This document shows, piece after piece, positions 8,366-16,938 of a stretch of 64,000 bases of DNA. The translations under genes were made by a program, and so were the position numbers. Under the pieces are notes generated by a model. That model did not search any database and was not told the origin of the DNA. It saw only the letters and a list, made by a program, of their open reading frames with translations. The DNA comes from Halorubrum californiense DSM 19288 (GTDB lineage: Archaea; Halobacteriota; Halobacteria; Halobacteriales; Haloferacaceae): assembly GCF_000336875.1 (NCBI RefSeq), contig NZ_AOJK01000059.1, positions 1-64,000 of the forward strand. Direction: 5' to 3'. Position 1 is the stretch's first letter. Every line of letters starts with the position of its first letter.

Positions 8366-9229
8366 ATGTTCGACCGAATCTGCGTCCCCACCGACGGCAG
8401 CGACGCGGCAGCGGCGGCCTTCGAACACGTGCTGGCGATCGCCGCCGACCACGGCGCGACGGTCCACCTCCTCCACGTCGCGGACACGACCCGCGACAGC
8501 GTGACCCGGATCGGCGGCGACGTGGTCGACGTGCTGGAGCGCGAGGGCGAGTCCATCGTCGAGGCGGCGGCCGCCCGCGCCGCCGAGGCGGGCGTCGACG
8601 CGGAGACGGCGGTCCGACAGGGCGGCGTCCCGGAGACGGTCGCCGCCTACGCCGAAGAGGTCGACGCCGACCTCGTCGCGATGTCGACCAAGGGGCGGCA
8701 GGGCGTCGAGCATCTCGTCGGCAGCACGACGGAGCGCGTCGTCCGGGAGTCGCCGGTGCCGGTGCTGGCGCTCCGGCCGGGAGACGAGACCGTCCCGTAC
8801 CCGTACGAGGACATCCTCGTTCCGACCGACGGGAGCCCGGCCGCGACCGCCGCGCTCGACCGCGCGCTTCCGATCGCGGAGCGGGCGGGCGCGACGGTCC
8901 ACGTTCTCTCGGTCGTCGACACCGGCGGGATCGGTATCGGCGACCACGTCGAGGTGGACGTACTCTCGGAGTACGCCGACGACGCGGTCGCCGAGGGCGT
9001 CGAGCGCGTCGAGGCCGCCGGGCTGGAGGCGGTCGGCGCCGTCGAGGCCGCCCCCTCGGCCGCGCGCGGGATCCGGGCGTACGTCGACGACCCCGGCGCC
9101 GACCTCGTGGCGATGGGGACGCACGGCCGGACCGGCGTGGGGCGGTACCTGCTGGGGAGCGTCGCCGAGCGCACCCTCCGGACGGCCCCCGTGCCGGTGC
9201 TGACGGTTCCGGTTCCCGAGGAGGAGTGA
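8366..9229 (+). CDS. Tandem universal stress protein (two UspA domains)
   Basis: A 287-residue protein made of two UspA repeats. Repeat 1 starts [15 protein letters not shown] and repeat 2 starts [17 protein letters not shown] near residue 150. Each ends with the nucleotide-binding pattern G-2x-G-9x-G-(S/T): [17 protein letters not shown] near 110 and [18 protein letters not shown] near 252. This indicates an ATP-binding subtype. Family role: stress survival. The ATG at 8366 follows GTTTTTCA at leaderless distance. The open frame upstream of it is not used. Confidence 0.9.
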   Translation: MFDRICVPTDGSDAAAAAFEHVLAIAADHGATVHLLHVADTTRDSVTRIGGDVVDVLEREGESIVEAAAARAAEAGVDAETAVRQGGVPETVAAYAEEVDADLVAMSTKGRQGVEHLVGSTTERVVRESPVPVLALRPGDETVPYPYEDILVPTDGSPAATAALDRALPIAERAGATVHVLSVVDTGGIGIGDHVEVDVLSEYADDAVAEGVERVEAAGLEAVGAVEAAPSAARGIRAYVDDPGADLVAMGTHGRTGVGRYLLGSVAERTLRTAPVPVLTVPVPEEE

Positions 9230-9315
9230 TCCCGAGCGACCGGGGGACGCCGACCGACGGGACGTGCGTCTGACGCCGCGGTAGGTTTACGGGGCTTCCA
9301 CGCGACATAGTTCGC

Positions 9316-10212
9316 ATGAAAGTGTTGGTAGCCGGGGGGACCGGCTTCATCGGATCGTACCTCTGTCGCGCGCTCGCCGACGACGGCCACGCGGTGACCG
9401 CGCTCTCCCGCTCGCCCGAGGAGGCGCCGGAGGGCGTGACGGGCGTCAGCGGCGACGTGACCGACTACGACTCCATCGCGTCGGCCGTCGACGGCCACGA
9501 CGCGGTCGTGAACTTAGTCGCGCTCTCGCCGCTGTTCGAACCGGACGGCGGTAACCGCATGCACGACCGAATCCACCGCGGCGGGACCGAGAACCTCGTC
9601 CGCGCGGCCGAGGACGGCGGCGTCGACGGGTTCGTCCAGTTGAGCGCGCTCGGCGCGGACCCGAACGGCGACACCGCCTACATCCGGTCCAAGGGCGAGG
9701 CGGAGGGGATCGTCCGCGAGAGCGAGCTCGACTGGACGATCTTCCGCCCCTCGGTCGTCTTCGGCGACGGCGGGGAGTTCGTCTCGTTCACCAAGCGGCT
9801 GAAGGGGATGTTCGCGCCGGGCGTCCCGCTATACCCCCTCCCGGGCGGCGGGAAGACGCGGTTCCAGCCCATCCACGTCGAGGACCTCGTCCCGATGATC
9901 GCCGCCGCCGTGACCGACGACGAACACGCTGGCGAGACCTACGAGGTCGGCGGGCCGGAGGTGCTCACGCTCCGGCAGGTGACGGACCTCGTGTACGAGG
10001 CGGAGAAGAAGGGCGTCACCATCGTCCCGCTGCCGATGCCGCTCGCGAAGATCGGCCTCTCGGTCCTCGGGGCGGTCCCCGGGTTCCCGATGGGCGCGGA
10101 CCAGTACCGCTCGCTGAAGTTCGACAACACGACCGCCGACAACGACGTCGGCGCGTTCGGGGCCGACCCGGCCGAGCTGACGACGCTCGGCGAACACCTC
10201 GGGATCCGATGA
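9316..10212 (+). CDS. NAD(P)-binding NDUFA9/atypical SDR family protein
   Basis: A 298-residue atypical short-chain dehydrogenase. The N-terminus MKVLVAGGTGFIGSYLC is the Rossmann dinucleotide loop. FVQLSALGADPNGDTAYIRSKGEAE (about residues 100-125) holds the Ser and Lys, but the Tyr sits in YIRSK rather than the usual YxxxK, as in NDUFA9-like proteins. In mitochondria this family is a structural complex I subunit; in archaea it may bind quinone or NADPH, or act as an oxidoreductase. TATA-like GTTTACG lies at leaderless distance. It precedes cetZ on the same strand, with a separate promoter between them. Confidence 0.8.
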   Translation: MKVLVAGGTGFIGSYLCRALADDGHAVTALSRSPEEAPEGVTGVSGDVTDYDSIASAVDGHDAVVNLVALSPLFEPDGGNRMHDRIHRGGTENLVRAAEDGGVDGFVQLSALGADPNGDTAYIRSKGEAEGIVRESELDWTIFRPSVVFGDGGEFVSFTKRLKGMFAPGVPLYPLPGGGKTRFQPIHVEDLVPMIAAAVTDDEHAGETYEVGGPEVLTLRQVTDLVYEAEKKGVTIVPLPMPLAKIGLSVLGAVPGFPMGADQYRSLKFDNTTADNDVGAFGADPAELTTLGEHLGIR

Positions 10213-10270
10213 CCGGGAACGCGGACGTGTCAACTGTGCTAATCTCAACGCTGGTAACGGCAACCGAAGG

Positions 10271-10280
10271 CTTATATATG
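10271..10280 (+). promoter_or_regulatory. Promoter of cetZ
   Basis: CTTATATATG is a near-perfect archaeal TATA box preceded by CGAAGG, a plausible BRE. It is about 47 nt before the cetZ ATG, so transcription should start near 10302 and leave a leader of about 20 nt. Confidence 0.75.
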
Positions 10281-10307
10281 AGATCGCGTTCTGTTCAGTT
10301 CAAACGC

Positions 10308-10314
10308 GGAGGGA
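10308..10314 (+). promoter_or_regulatory. Shine-Dalgarno of cetZ
   Basis: GGAGGGA, seven bases before the ATG. This matters because most neighbours look leaderless, whereas cetZ appears to use SD-dependent initiation. Confidence 0.65.
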
Positions 10315-10321
10315 GCACACG

Positions 10322-11500
10322 ATGAAACTCGCAATGATCGGATTCGGACAGGCGGGGGGCAAAGTCGTTGACAAGTTCTTGGAGTATGATAAGCGGACGG
10401 GCTCCGAGATCGTTCGGGCCGCAGCAGCCGTCAACACGGCGAAGGCGGACCTCATGGGGCTCGAACACATCACCGAGGACCAGCGCGTCCTCATCGGCCA
10501 GTCGCGCGTGAAGGGCCACGGCGTCGGCGCGGACAACGAACTGGGCGCGGAGATCGCCGAGGAGGACATCGACGAGGTCCAGGGCGCGATCGACTCGATC
10601 CCGGTCCACGAGGTCGACGCGTTCCTCGTCGTCGCCGGGCTCGGCGGCGGCACGGGCTCCGGCGGCGCGCCGGTGCTCGCGAAACACCTCAAGCGGATCT
10701 ACACCGAGCCGGTGTACGGGCTCGGCATCCTGCCGGGCAGCGACGAAGGAGGGATCTACACCCTCAACGCGGCCCGGTCGTTCCAGACGTTCGTCCGCGA
10801 GGTGGACAACCTGATGGTGTTCGACAACGACGCCTGGCGGAAGACGGGCGAGTCCGTGCAGGGCGGCTACGAGGAGATCAACGAGGAGATCGTCCGGCGG
10901 TTCGGCATCCTCTTCGGGGCCGGCGAGATCCAGCAGGGCCAAGAGGTCGCCGAGAGCGTCGTCGACTCCTCGGAGATCATCAACACGCTCTCGGGCGGCG
11001 GCGTCTCCACGGTCGGCTACGCCGAGGAGGAGGTCGAGGAGCGCTCCTCCGGCGGACTGCTCTCGCGGCTGCGCGACGACGGCGACGACGAGGAGCTCGA
11101 CAGCGCCCACACCACGAACCGGATCACGAGCCTCGTCCGCAAGGCGGCGCTCGGCCGGCTCACGCTCCCCTGTGAGATCGAGGGCGCGGAGCGCGCGCTG
11201 CTCGTGCTCGCGGGCCCGCCGGAGTACCTCAACCGGAAGGGTATCGAGCGCGGCCGGAAGTGGCTCGAAGAGCAGACCGGATCGATGGAGGTCCGCGGCG
11301 GGGACTACCCGTACCGCGGCGCCGGCTTCGTCGCGACCGTCATCCTGCTCGCGGGCGTCACGAACGTCCCGCGGATCAAGGAGCTCCAGCAGGTCGCCAT
11401 CGAGGCGCAGGACAACCTCGACGAGATCCGCGAGGAGAGCGACGAGAACCTCGACGAACTCGTCAGCGACGACAGCGACGAGCTGGAATCCCTGTTTTAG
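10322..11500 (+). CDS. cetZ: CetZ tubulin-like GTPase (CetZ1 type)
   Basis: A 392-residue tubulin/FtsZ-superfamily GTPase. MKLAMIGFGQAGGKV starts the nucleotide fold. The tubulin signature AGLGGGTGSGGAPVL lies at about residues 104-118. The T7-loop region is replaced by the CetZ-type middle domain, and the C-terminal tail DNLDEIREESDENLDELVS is acidic. CetZ1 controls rod-cell shape and motility in Haloferax, assembling at the membrane as a GTP-dependent filament. Its tail and the position next to cofC/cofG match the CetZ1 locus that I recall from Haloferax. A strong TATA box and an SD precede it. Confidence 0.92.
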   Translation: MKLAMIGFGQAGGKVVDKFLEYDKRTGSEIVRAAAAVNTAKADLMGLEHITEDQRVLIGQSRVKGHGVGADNELGAEIAEEDIDEVQGAIDSIPVHEVDAFLVVAGLGGGTGSGGAPVLAKHLKRIYTEPVYGLGILPGSDEGGIYTLNAARSFQTFVREVDNLMVFDNDAWRKTGESVQGGYEEINEEIVRRFGILFGAGEIQQGQEVAESVVDSSEIINTLSGGGVSTVGYAEEEVEERSSGGLLSRLRDDGDDEELDSAHTTNRITSLVRKAALGRLTLPCEIEGAERALLVLAGPPEYLNRKGIERGRKWLEEQTGSMEVRGGDYPYRGAGFVATVILLAGVTNVPRIKELQQVAIEAQDNLDEIREESDENLDELVSDDSDELESLF

Positions 11501-11518
11501 GGCCCGCCGTCGCTCGCG

Positions 11519-12172
11519 ATGGAAGTCATCGTCCCCTTTTCGACCGACCGCCCGAAATCTCGACTCTCGGGCGTCCTTTCGCCCGACGAGCGCCGCGGAT
11601 TCTCGCGCGCGATGCTCGACGACGTGCTCGACGCCGTCGTCGCCGCGGGCGGCGACCCCCGGGTCCTCGCCACCGACGCGGTCGACGTCGACCGGCCGGT
11701 CACCGTCGACGACCGCCCGCTGACGGAGGCCGTGAACGCGGCGCTCGACGCGCGGTTGGGAGCGGGCGGTGAGGCGGGGAACGGCGACACCCCCGAACCG
11801 GTCGCCGTCGTGATGGCGGACCTCGCGCTCGCCACTCCGGCCGCAGTGGAGCGCCTGTTCGCGGCCGGCCAGAACGCCGACGTCGCGATGGCGCCGGGTC
11901 GCGGCGGCGGGACGAACGCGTTCGTCGCCTCGCACCCGGAGTTCCGCGTGGACTACCACGGCGCGTCCTACCTCGACCACCGCGAGATAGCGAGCGAAAT
12001 CGGCGCGGCGTTCGCCGCGGTCGACTCGCAGCGGCTCGGCACCGACGTCGACGAGCCCGCCGACCTCGCGGAGGTCCTGATCCACGGCGAGGGGCGGGCG
12101 GCGGCGTGGCTCCGGGAGGCCGGCTTCGCGCTCGACGCGTCCGAGGGTCGCGTGGCGGTCGTCCGAGAGTGA
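11519..12172 (+). CDS. cofC: 2-phospho-L-lactate guanylyltransferase
   Basis: A 217-residue nucleotidyltransferase-fold protein. CofC activates 2-phospho-L-lactate (or phosphoenolpyruvate) with GTP for coenzyme F420 assembly. Visible family features are the N-terminal [20 protein letters not shown] substrate loop, the [13 protein letters not shown] segment (residues about 95-108) and the [12 protein letters not shown] loop near 125-137. It begins 18 nt after cetZ on the same strand and is followed by cofG about 100 bp downstream. Here the F420 genes are split between this site and the cofE-mer pair near 55 kb. Confidence 0.9.
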   Translation: MEVIVPFSTDRPKSRLSGVLSPDERRGFSRAMLDDVLDAVVAAGGDPRVLATDAVDVDRPVTVDDRPLTEAVNAALDARLGAGGEAGNGDTPEPVAVVMADLALATPAAVERLFAAGQNADVAMAPGRGGGTNAFVASHPEFRVDYHGASYLDHREIASEIGAAFAAVDSQRLGTDVDEPADLAEVLIHGEGRAAAWLREAGFALDASEGRVAVVRE

Positions 12173-12253
12173 GCGCGCCGAAACCGACCGCTCGGCTATT
12201 CGATCGCCGACGTAACCAAATACGGGTTCATCGGGGGATCCGCAACCGCGATT

Positions 12254-12262
12254 CTTTTTAAA
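12254..12262 (+). promoter_or_regulatory. TATA box of cofG
   Basis: CTTTTTAAA is centred about 26 nt before the GTG at 12284 and only 17 nt before the GTG at 12275. It supports a separate leaderless transcript for cofG and favours the later start. Confidence 0.6.
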
Positions 12263-12283
12263 CGTCGACCGCGAGTGACGGCC

Positions 12284-13447
12284 GTGTTCGCCGGGGCCGA
12301 CGAGTACGACGTTGACGTCGCGGTCGACGAGCTGGCGGTCGAGCGACTGCTCTCGGTCCGCCCGAGCGACGTCGACGCCGCCGACCGGCTCACCTTCGCG
12401 CGAAACGTCTTCATCCCGCTCACCACCGCGTGCCGGTACACCTGTACGTACTGTACCTACTATGATGTCCCCGGCGAGGCGTCGCTTCTCTCGCCCGAGG
12501 AGGTGCGCGAGCAGTGCCGCGTCGGCGCCGACGCCGGCTGTACGGAGGCGCTGTTCACCTTCGGCGACGAGCCGGACGACCGGTACACCGAGGTCCACGA
12601 GACGCTCGCAGAGTGGGGGTTCGACTCGATCCACGAGTACCTCTATCGGGCCTGCGAAATCGCCTTGGAGGAGGGGCTGCTCCCGCACTCGAACCCGGGC
12701 GACCTGACCGAATCGCAGTTCGCCGGCCTCCGGGAGGTGAACGCGTCGATGGGCGTCATGCTGGAGACGACTGCCGACGTCGACGCGCACAGCGGCGGGC
12801 GACGGAAGACGCCCGGTCAGCGGCTCAACACGATCCGGGCGGCGGGCCGGCAGGGTGTCCCGTTCACGACCGGCATCCTGGTCGGTATCGGTGAGGACTG
12901 GCGCGACCGCGCCGAGAGCCTGCTCGCGATCCGCGAACTCCACGAGCGACACGGTCACGTCCAGGAGGTGATCGTACAGAACGTCGTCCCGAACGAGCGC
13001 TCCGACTTCCCGAAGCCGGACCTCGCGACGATGCGCCGGGTCGTCGCGATGGCCCGCGCGGCGCTTCCGCCGGAGGTGTCCGTTCAGGTGCCCCCGAACC
13101 TCTCGCCGGCGGCGGACCTCGTCGACTGCGGGATCGACGACCTCGGCGGCGTCTCGCCGGTGACGGACGACTACATCAACCCGGCGTACGAGTGGCCGGA
13201 CCTCCGTGGGCTCGAAGCGGTCGCGGACGCCGGCGGCGTGCCGCTCCGCGAACGCCTCCCGACGTACGCCCGGTTCCTTCCCGAGGAGTTCCGACCCGCC
13301 GGCATCGACCCGGCGCCCGAACCCGACGGGCGCGACGCGTGGATCCCGCCCGCCGTCCGCGAGCGGATCGCGGCGGACGACGTCCACGGCCGACGGCTGC
13401 GCGCGGTCGCTCGCGGCGACGGACCGCTCGCGGTGCGGAGCGACTGA
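12284..13447 (+). CDS. cofG: FO synthase subunit CofG (radical SAM)
   Basis: A 387-residue radical SAM enzyme that, with CofH, builds the 7,8-didemethyl-8-hydroxy-5-deazariboflavin core of coenzyme F420. The iron-sulfur motif CRYTCTYCTYYD (CxxxCxxC, about residues 47-58) is intact. TATA distance favours GTG 12284; GTG 12275 is an in-frame alternative adding three residues. cofH is not in this window. The position after cetZ and cofC looks conserved among haloarchaea. Confidence 0.9.
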   Translation: MFAGADEYDVDVAVDELAVERLLSVRPSDVDAADRLTFARNVFIPLTTACRYTCTYCTYYDVPGEASLLSPEEVREQCRVGADAGCTEALFTFGDEPDDRYTEVHETLAEWGFDSIHEYLYRACEIALEEGLLPHSNPGDLTESQFAGLREVNASMGVMLETTADVDAHSGGRRKTPGQRLNTIRAAGRQGVPFTTGILVGIGEDWRDRAESLLAIRELHERHGHVQEVIVQNVVPNERSDFPKPDLATMRRVVAMARAALPPEVSVQVPPNLSPAADLVDCGIDDLGGVSPVTDDYINPAYEWPDLRGLEAVADAGGVPLRERLPTYARFLPEEFRPAGIDPAPEPDGRDAWIPPAVRERIAADDVHGRRLRAVARGDGPLAVRSD

Positions 13448-13545
13448 CTCGGTTTCCCGCCGGGGACCAGTGCCCCGTGCGAGCGACCGGTTCCTCACGC
13501 GGCCGTCCGTCCACCGAACGTAAACAACCGCGCCGCCAGTAGCTT

Positions 13546-13554
13546 CTTTATATA
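13546..13554 (+). promoter_or_regulatory. TATA box of the mscS gene
   Basis: CTTTATATA is centred about 25 nt before the GTG at 13575, which decides that start among three in-frame GTG codons (13560, 13572, 13575). Confidence 0.6.
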
Positions 13555-13574
13555 GTCTCGTGAAGGGGCGGGTG

Positions 13575-14435
13575 GTGTATCCCTTACAGCTCGACGCGGT
13601 CACGAACGCGGTCGACGTCGCGGCGATAGCGACGTCGGTGGTCGGGTTCGTCGCCGGGTTCCTGGCCGTATTGCTGCTCGGCAAGTACGTCGTCATCCCG
13701 GGGCTTCGGCGGATCGGCAGGTCGCGCGGGTTCGACGAGGCGGTGGTGAGCCTCGGGACGAACGTGCTCAACGCCGTGGTCTGGGTGGCCGCGATCGCCA
13801 TCGGCTTCGCCGTGGCCGGCTACGGCGGCTTCCTCTCGGCGTTCGCGGTGTTCGGCGGCGCCATCGCGCTCGCGGTCGGCTTCGCGGCGCAGGACCTCCT
13901 CGGCAACTTCGTCGCCGGCGTGTTCATCCTGAAGGACAAGCCGTTCGAGGTCGGCGACTGGATCCAGTGGGACGGTGAGTCCGGCCGCGTCGAGGAGATA
14001 GACCTCCGCGTGTCGCGCGTCCGGACCTTCGACAACGAGCTCGTCACCGTCCCGAACGGTGACCTCGCCAACAGCGCGGTGACGAACCCGGTCGCGTACG
14101 ACACGCTCCGCCAGAAGTTCGTCTTCGGCATCGGCTACGACGACGACATCGCGGAGGCGACCGACATCATCGTCGAGAAGGCCGAGGCCCACGAGGAGGT
14201 TCTCGACGACCCGGGCGTCTCGGTCCGCCTCGTCGAGCTCGGTGACTCCGCGGTCGGGCTCCAGTCGCGCTGGTGGATCGCCGACCCCGACCGCGGCGAC
14301 TTCGTCCGCGTGCGCTCCGAGTACGTCACCGCGGTGAAGGAGGCGTTCGACGACGCCGGCATCGACATGCCGTACGTCCACCGGCAGCTCACCGGGAGCG
14401 TCGAAGTGATCGAAGACGTCGCCGCCGACGAGTAG
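13575..14435 (+). CDS. MscS-type mechanosensitive ion channel
   Basis: A 286-residue channel. Hydrophobic helices lie at about residues 12-35, 55-80 and 85-110. The pore helix GGAIALAVGFAAQDLLGNFVAG has the Gly/Ala packing of MscS TM3 and runs into LKDKPFEVGDWIQWDGESG, the start of the beta domain. MscS channels open under membrane tension and release solutes after hypo-osmotic shock, a useful role for a halophile. The GTG at 13575 is chosen from TATA spacing. The C-terminus is acidic. It is convergent with the MATE gene. Confidence 0.9.
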   Translation: MYPLQLDAVTNAVDVAAIATSVVGFVAGFLAVLLLGKYVVIPGLRRIGRSRGFDEAVVSLGTNVLNAVVWVAAIAIGFAVAGYGGFLSAFAVFGGAIALAVGFAAQDLLGNFVAGVFILKDKPFEVGDWIQWDGESGRVEEIDLRVSRVRTFDNELVTVPNGDLANSAVTNPVAYDTLRQKFVFGIGYDDDIAEATDIIVEKAEAHEEVLDDPGVSVRLVELGDSAVGLQSRWWIADPDRGDFVRVRSEYVTAVKEAFDDAGIDMPYVHRQLTGSVEVIEDVAADE

Positions 14436-14458
14436 GCCGCACCCGCGTCCGCACGCCC

Positions 14459-15910
14459 CTATCCGACCTCTTCCTCCGCGTCCCCCGCGTCGGGCCGGTA
14501 CTGCCGGCTGACGGCCTGCCACCGGTTCGACCGGAACCGGAACCCGTTCAGTCCGGCGGGCACGAGCTTCTCCGCCACCAGCGCCGCGTACAGCCCGCCC
14601 ACCCCGAGCGGCGTGACGAGGCCGAGGAGCGCGACGGGGAGCGCGAAGACGTACAGCCCGACCATCGACGCGAGGAAGGGCCAGCGCGTGTCGCCAGCGC
14701 CGCGCAGCGACCCCGTGATCGACCCGTCGACGCCGAGCGGCACCGCCGAGACCGCTGCGGCGACGACGAACGCTGCGGTCGCGCTCACCGCGGCCGGGTC
14801 GTCGACGAAGGCGCCGGCGATCGGCGTGGCGGCGGCGATCACCGCGGCCGACGCGAGGACGTAGACGACCGCCGACAGCGCGATCACGTCGCGGCCGTAC
14901 GCGGTCGCGAGCGACTCCTCGCCCGCGCCGAGCCGCTGGCCGACGAGCGTGCTTGCGGCGATGGAGAACCCCCAGCTGAAGCTCCCGAGCAGCGCCCGCA
15001 CCCGGCGGCCGACCTCCAGGGCGGCGACCGTCGCGTCGCCGAACGACGACGCGATCCACAGGAGCGGGAAGACGACGACTCCCTCGGCGACCCGCCGCGC
15101 GATGAGCGGCGCGGAGACACGGAGCAGTTGCCGGCTCAGCCCGGGGTCGAACCACGGGCCGGAGCGCCCGACCGGGACCGGCGAGGCGCCGCGGCCGAAG
15201 TACGACCGCCCGGACATCCCCCACGCGAGGAGGAGCCCGACGGCGGCGATGGAGACGGCGGTGCCGAGCCCGGCGCCGAACACGCCGAGGCCCGCGCCGA
15301 GGACGAGCCAGACGGTGAGGACGACGTTCAACAGCGCGCCGCCGGCGCGCGCGACCATCGGGGTGCGGGTGTCGCCGACGCCGGCGTACGTCCGGCTGGC
15401 GATCATGTTGAAGAACTCGAAGGCGAGCGCGGGCGCCGTGACCGCGAGGTAGGTGGTCCCGGCGGACAGCGCGGCCCCGTCGCCGCCCACGAGGGCGATC
15501 AGCCGCTCCGCGCCGAGGACGTACCCCGCGACGATGGGGGCGACGAGCAGCGCGGACACGATCAGCGACTGCTTGACGACGAGCCCCGCCCGGCCACGCT
15601 CGTCGCCGCCGTAGTTCTGCGAGACGAGCGAGACGGTGCCGCCCGCGAGCCCGATGGAGACGAACTTCGCGAGCTGCCAGAACGCGAAGGCGTACCCCAT
15701 CCCGGCGACCGCCGAGACGCCGACCGCGTAGCCGATCACCGCGAGGTCGACGGTGTTCTTCGACATGATCGCGAACCCAGTCACGATCCGGGGCCACGCG
15801 AGCCCCATCGTCTCGTCGAGCCGCGACCGGTCGATGACGCCGGCCCGGTCGAGCGCGCCCGCGACCGCCTCGCCGACGCGAGCGACGCCCTCCCGGAGCC
15901 GTGATAGCAT
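14459..15910 (-). CDS. MATE family efflux transporter
   Basis: A 483-residue protein with about twelve hydrophobic helices in two similar halves, as in MATE (multi-antimicrobial extrusion) exporters. The first half contains AWPRIVTGFAIMSKNTVDLA, corresponding to MATE helix 1, and MIASRTYAGVGDTRTPM near residue 170. The second half has the matching TGSLRGAGDTRWPF near 400. MATE proteins expel cationic drugs or metabolites in exchange for sodium or protons. The substrate is unknown. The ATG at 15910 gives the full first helix; no clear TATA box was seen. Confidence 0.88.
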   Translation of the reverse strand: MLSRLREGVARVGEAVAGALDRAGVIDRSRLDETMGLAWPRIVTGFAIMSKNTVDLAVIGYAVGVSAVAGMGYAFAFWQLAKFVSIGLAGGTVSLVSQNYGGDERGRAGLVVKQSLIVSALLVAPIVAGYVLGAERLIALVGGDGAALSAGTTYLAVTAPALAFEFFNMIASRTYAGVGDTRTPMVARAGGALLNVVLTVWLVLGAGLGVFGAGLGTAVSIAAVGLLLAWGMSGRSYFGRGASPVPVGRSGPWFDPGLSRQLLRVSAPLIARRVAEGVVVFPLLWIASSFGDATVAALEVGRRVRALLGSFSWGFSIAASTLVGQRLGAGEESLATAYGRDVIALSAVVYVLASAAVIAAATPIAGAFVDDPAAVSATAAFVVAAAVSAVPLGVDGSITGSLRGAGDTRWPFLASMVGLYVFALPVALLGLVTPLGVGGLYAALVAEKLVPAGLNGFRFRSNRWQAVSRQYRPDAGDAEEEVG

Positions 15911-15984
15911 TGGACTTCGATACGGGTTGAGTCGGCTTGTGTCTGTCCGTCCGCGTCACGGAAGAGGCGTCCGTCGACTCGGGG

Positions 15985-16497
15985 TCAGTCTCGTTCGAGC
16001 AGCGATCGCGCCCGCCGGACGTAGCTGTTCGCGTCCCAACTGCGAGCGTCGCTGACCGCGTCGAGTACCGCCGTCGCGTCGGCGGTCGAGAGCGCGCCGG
16101 GCCGGACGAACGCCGAGAGGAGCGTCGGCGTCGTGACGAGCCGGGTGTCGGCGAGCGACGCGTGAATCAGGCCGAGCTGATTGAACTCGTCACAGAGTAA
16201 CAGCGCGGCGTCGAGGGCGTTCGCGAGGGCGACGGCGGCGTTCTCACCGTCGTCGAGCGGGAACGCCTCGTCGAGGTCGACCGACCGGGTCGAGATTGCT
16301 CCGGTTCGGTCGAGGACAGCGGTCGCGGCGCGACCGTGTACGTCGTCGTACGAAGCGGTCTCGCGGAGCTCTTCGACGACCACCGTCGGAACGACGACCT
16401 CGTACCGATCCACGCAGATCGAGAGGGGGTCGGGGTCGTCGCGGGCGGCGATCCCGAGGCTCACGAGGCCGGGGGTGTCGGCGACGAGCCGAGACAT
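15985..16497 (-). CDS. PIN-domain toxin-like protein
   Basis: A 170-residue protein with the PIN nuclease arrangement. An early Asp occurs in LVADTPGLVSLG (residue 7), Glu residues in VVVEELRE (about 43), and the acidic cluster DDGENAAVALANALDA near 92 is followed by LLLCDEFNQLGL near 110. PIN toxins are magnesium-dependent RNases of VapC type. Its ATG directly follows the stop of the RHH-like gene upstream on the same strand with no spacer, which is typical of antitoxin-toxin pairs. It is a little longer than usual VapC (130-150 aa). Targets are unknown. Confidence 0.75.
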   Translation of the reverse strand: MSRLVADTPGLVSLGIAARDDPDPLSICVDRYEVVVPTVVVEELRETASYDDVHGRAATAVLDRTGAISTRSVDLDEAFPLDDGENAAVALANALDAALLLCDEFNQLGLIHASLADTRLVTTPTLLSAFVRPGALSTADATAVLDAVSDARSWDANSYVRRARSLLERD

Positions 16498-16800
16498 CTA
16501 CGCGTCGGCGACCTCGTCGACGAACCCCTCGTCCAACTGCCGTTTCAGCACCCGGAGGTTCGCGGCCTCCTCGGCGCCGACGAGCGCTTTGAGCTGCTCG
16601 ACGGAAATCTCGTCGTCGTAGTAGGCGGCGGCGATCTCCTGGGTGAGCGCGTCGTCGTGGGCCGCCTCTTGGAGGTACTCCCGCAGCGCCGTCACGAGGA
16701 TGTCCGTCCGGTCTTCTCCGAGCACGTCCGCGAGCGCGTCGGTCCGGTCGATGAGCCGGTGCGGCGCCCGGAACTGGACACGCTTCTTGTCGCTGCTCAT
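16498..16800 (-). CDS. Ribbon-helix-helix antitoxin-like protein
   Basis: A 100-residue protein. Its N-terminus has a short basic strand KKRVQFRAP, followed by two helices (LIDRTDALADVLG and RTDILVTALREYL), the ribbon-helix-helix DNA-binding fold. The C-terminal half is acidic and helical, suited to wrapping a toxin. Two adjacent ATG codons (16803 and 16800) could start it; 16800 is nearer the leaderless distance from the TATA-like CAATTATC. Stop and toxin start abut. RHH antitoxins usually repress their own operon, and the repeats upstream fit an operator. Confidence 0.72.
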   Translation of the reverse strand: MSSDKKRVQFRAPHRLIDRTDALADVLGEDRTDILVTALREYLQEAAHDDALTQEIAAAYYDDEISVEQLKALVGAEEAANLRVLKRQLDEGFVDEVADA

Positions 16801-16802
16801 CA

Positions 16803-16856
16803 TGTGTACGATGTGAGCCAACGCAATTATCGCTTGGCGTGTGTACAACGTGAGCC
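16803..16856 (-). promoter_or_regulatory. Operator-like direct repeats flanking the TA promoter
   Basis: Two 17-bp direct repeats (16803-16819 and 16840-16856), identical at 15 of 17 positions, read TGTGTACGATGTGAGCC and TGTGTACAACGTGAGCC. They lie on either side of the TATA-like CAATTATC (16823-16830) of the PIN/RHH pair. One overlaps the predicted transcription start and the other the region upstream of the TATA box. This geometry suits autorepression by the RHH protein. The repeats are seen; binding is inferred. Confidence 0.55.
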
Positions 16857-16938
16857 TCCGGGTCGGTTCGGGGAGCCGCCTCGGTGGACCGCTTCCGGAG
16901 CGCAATCGTTTTCACCGAACCACCGACGCATACCACGT

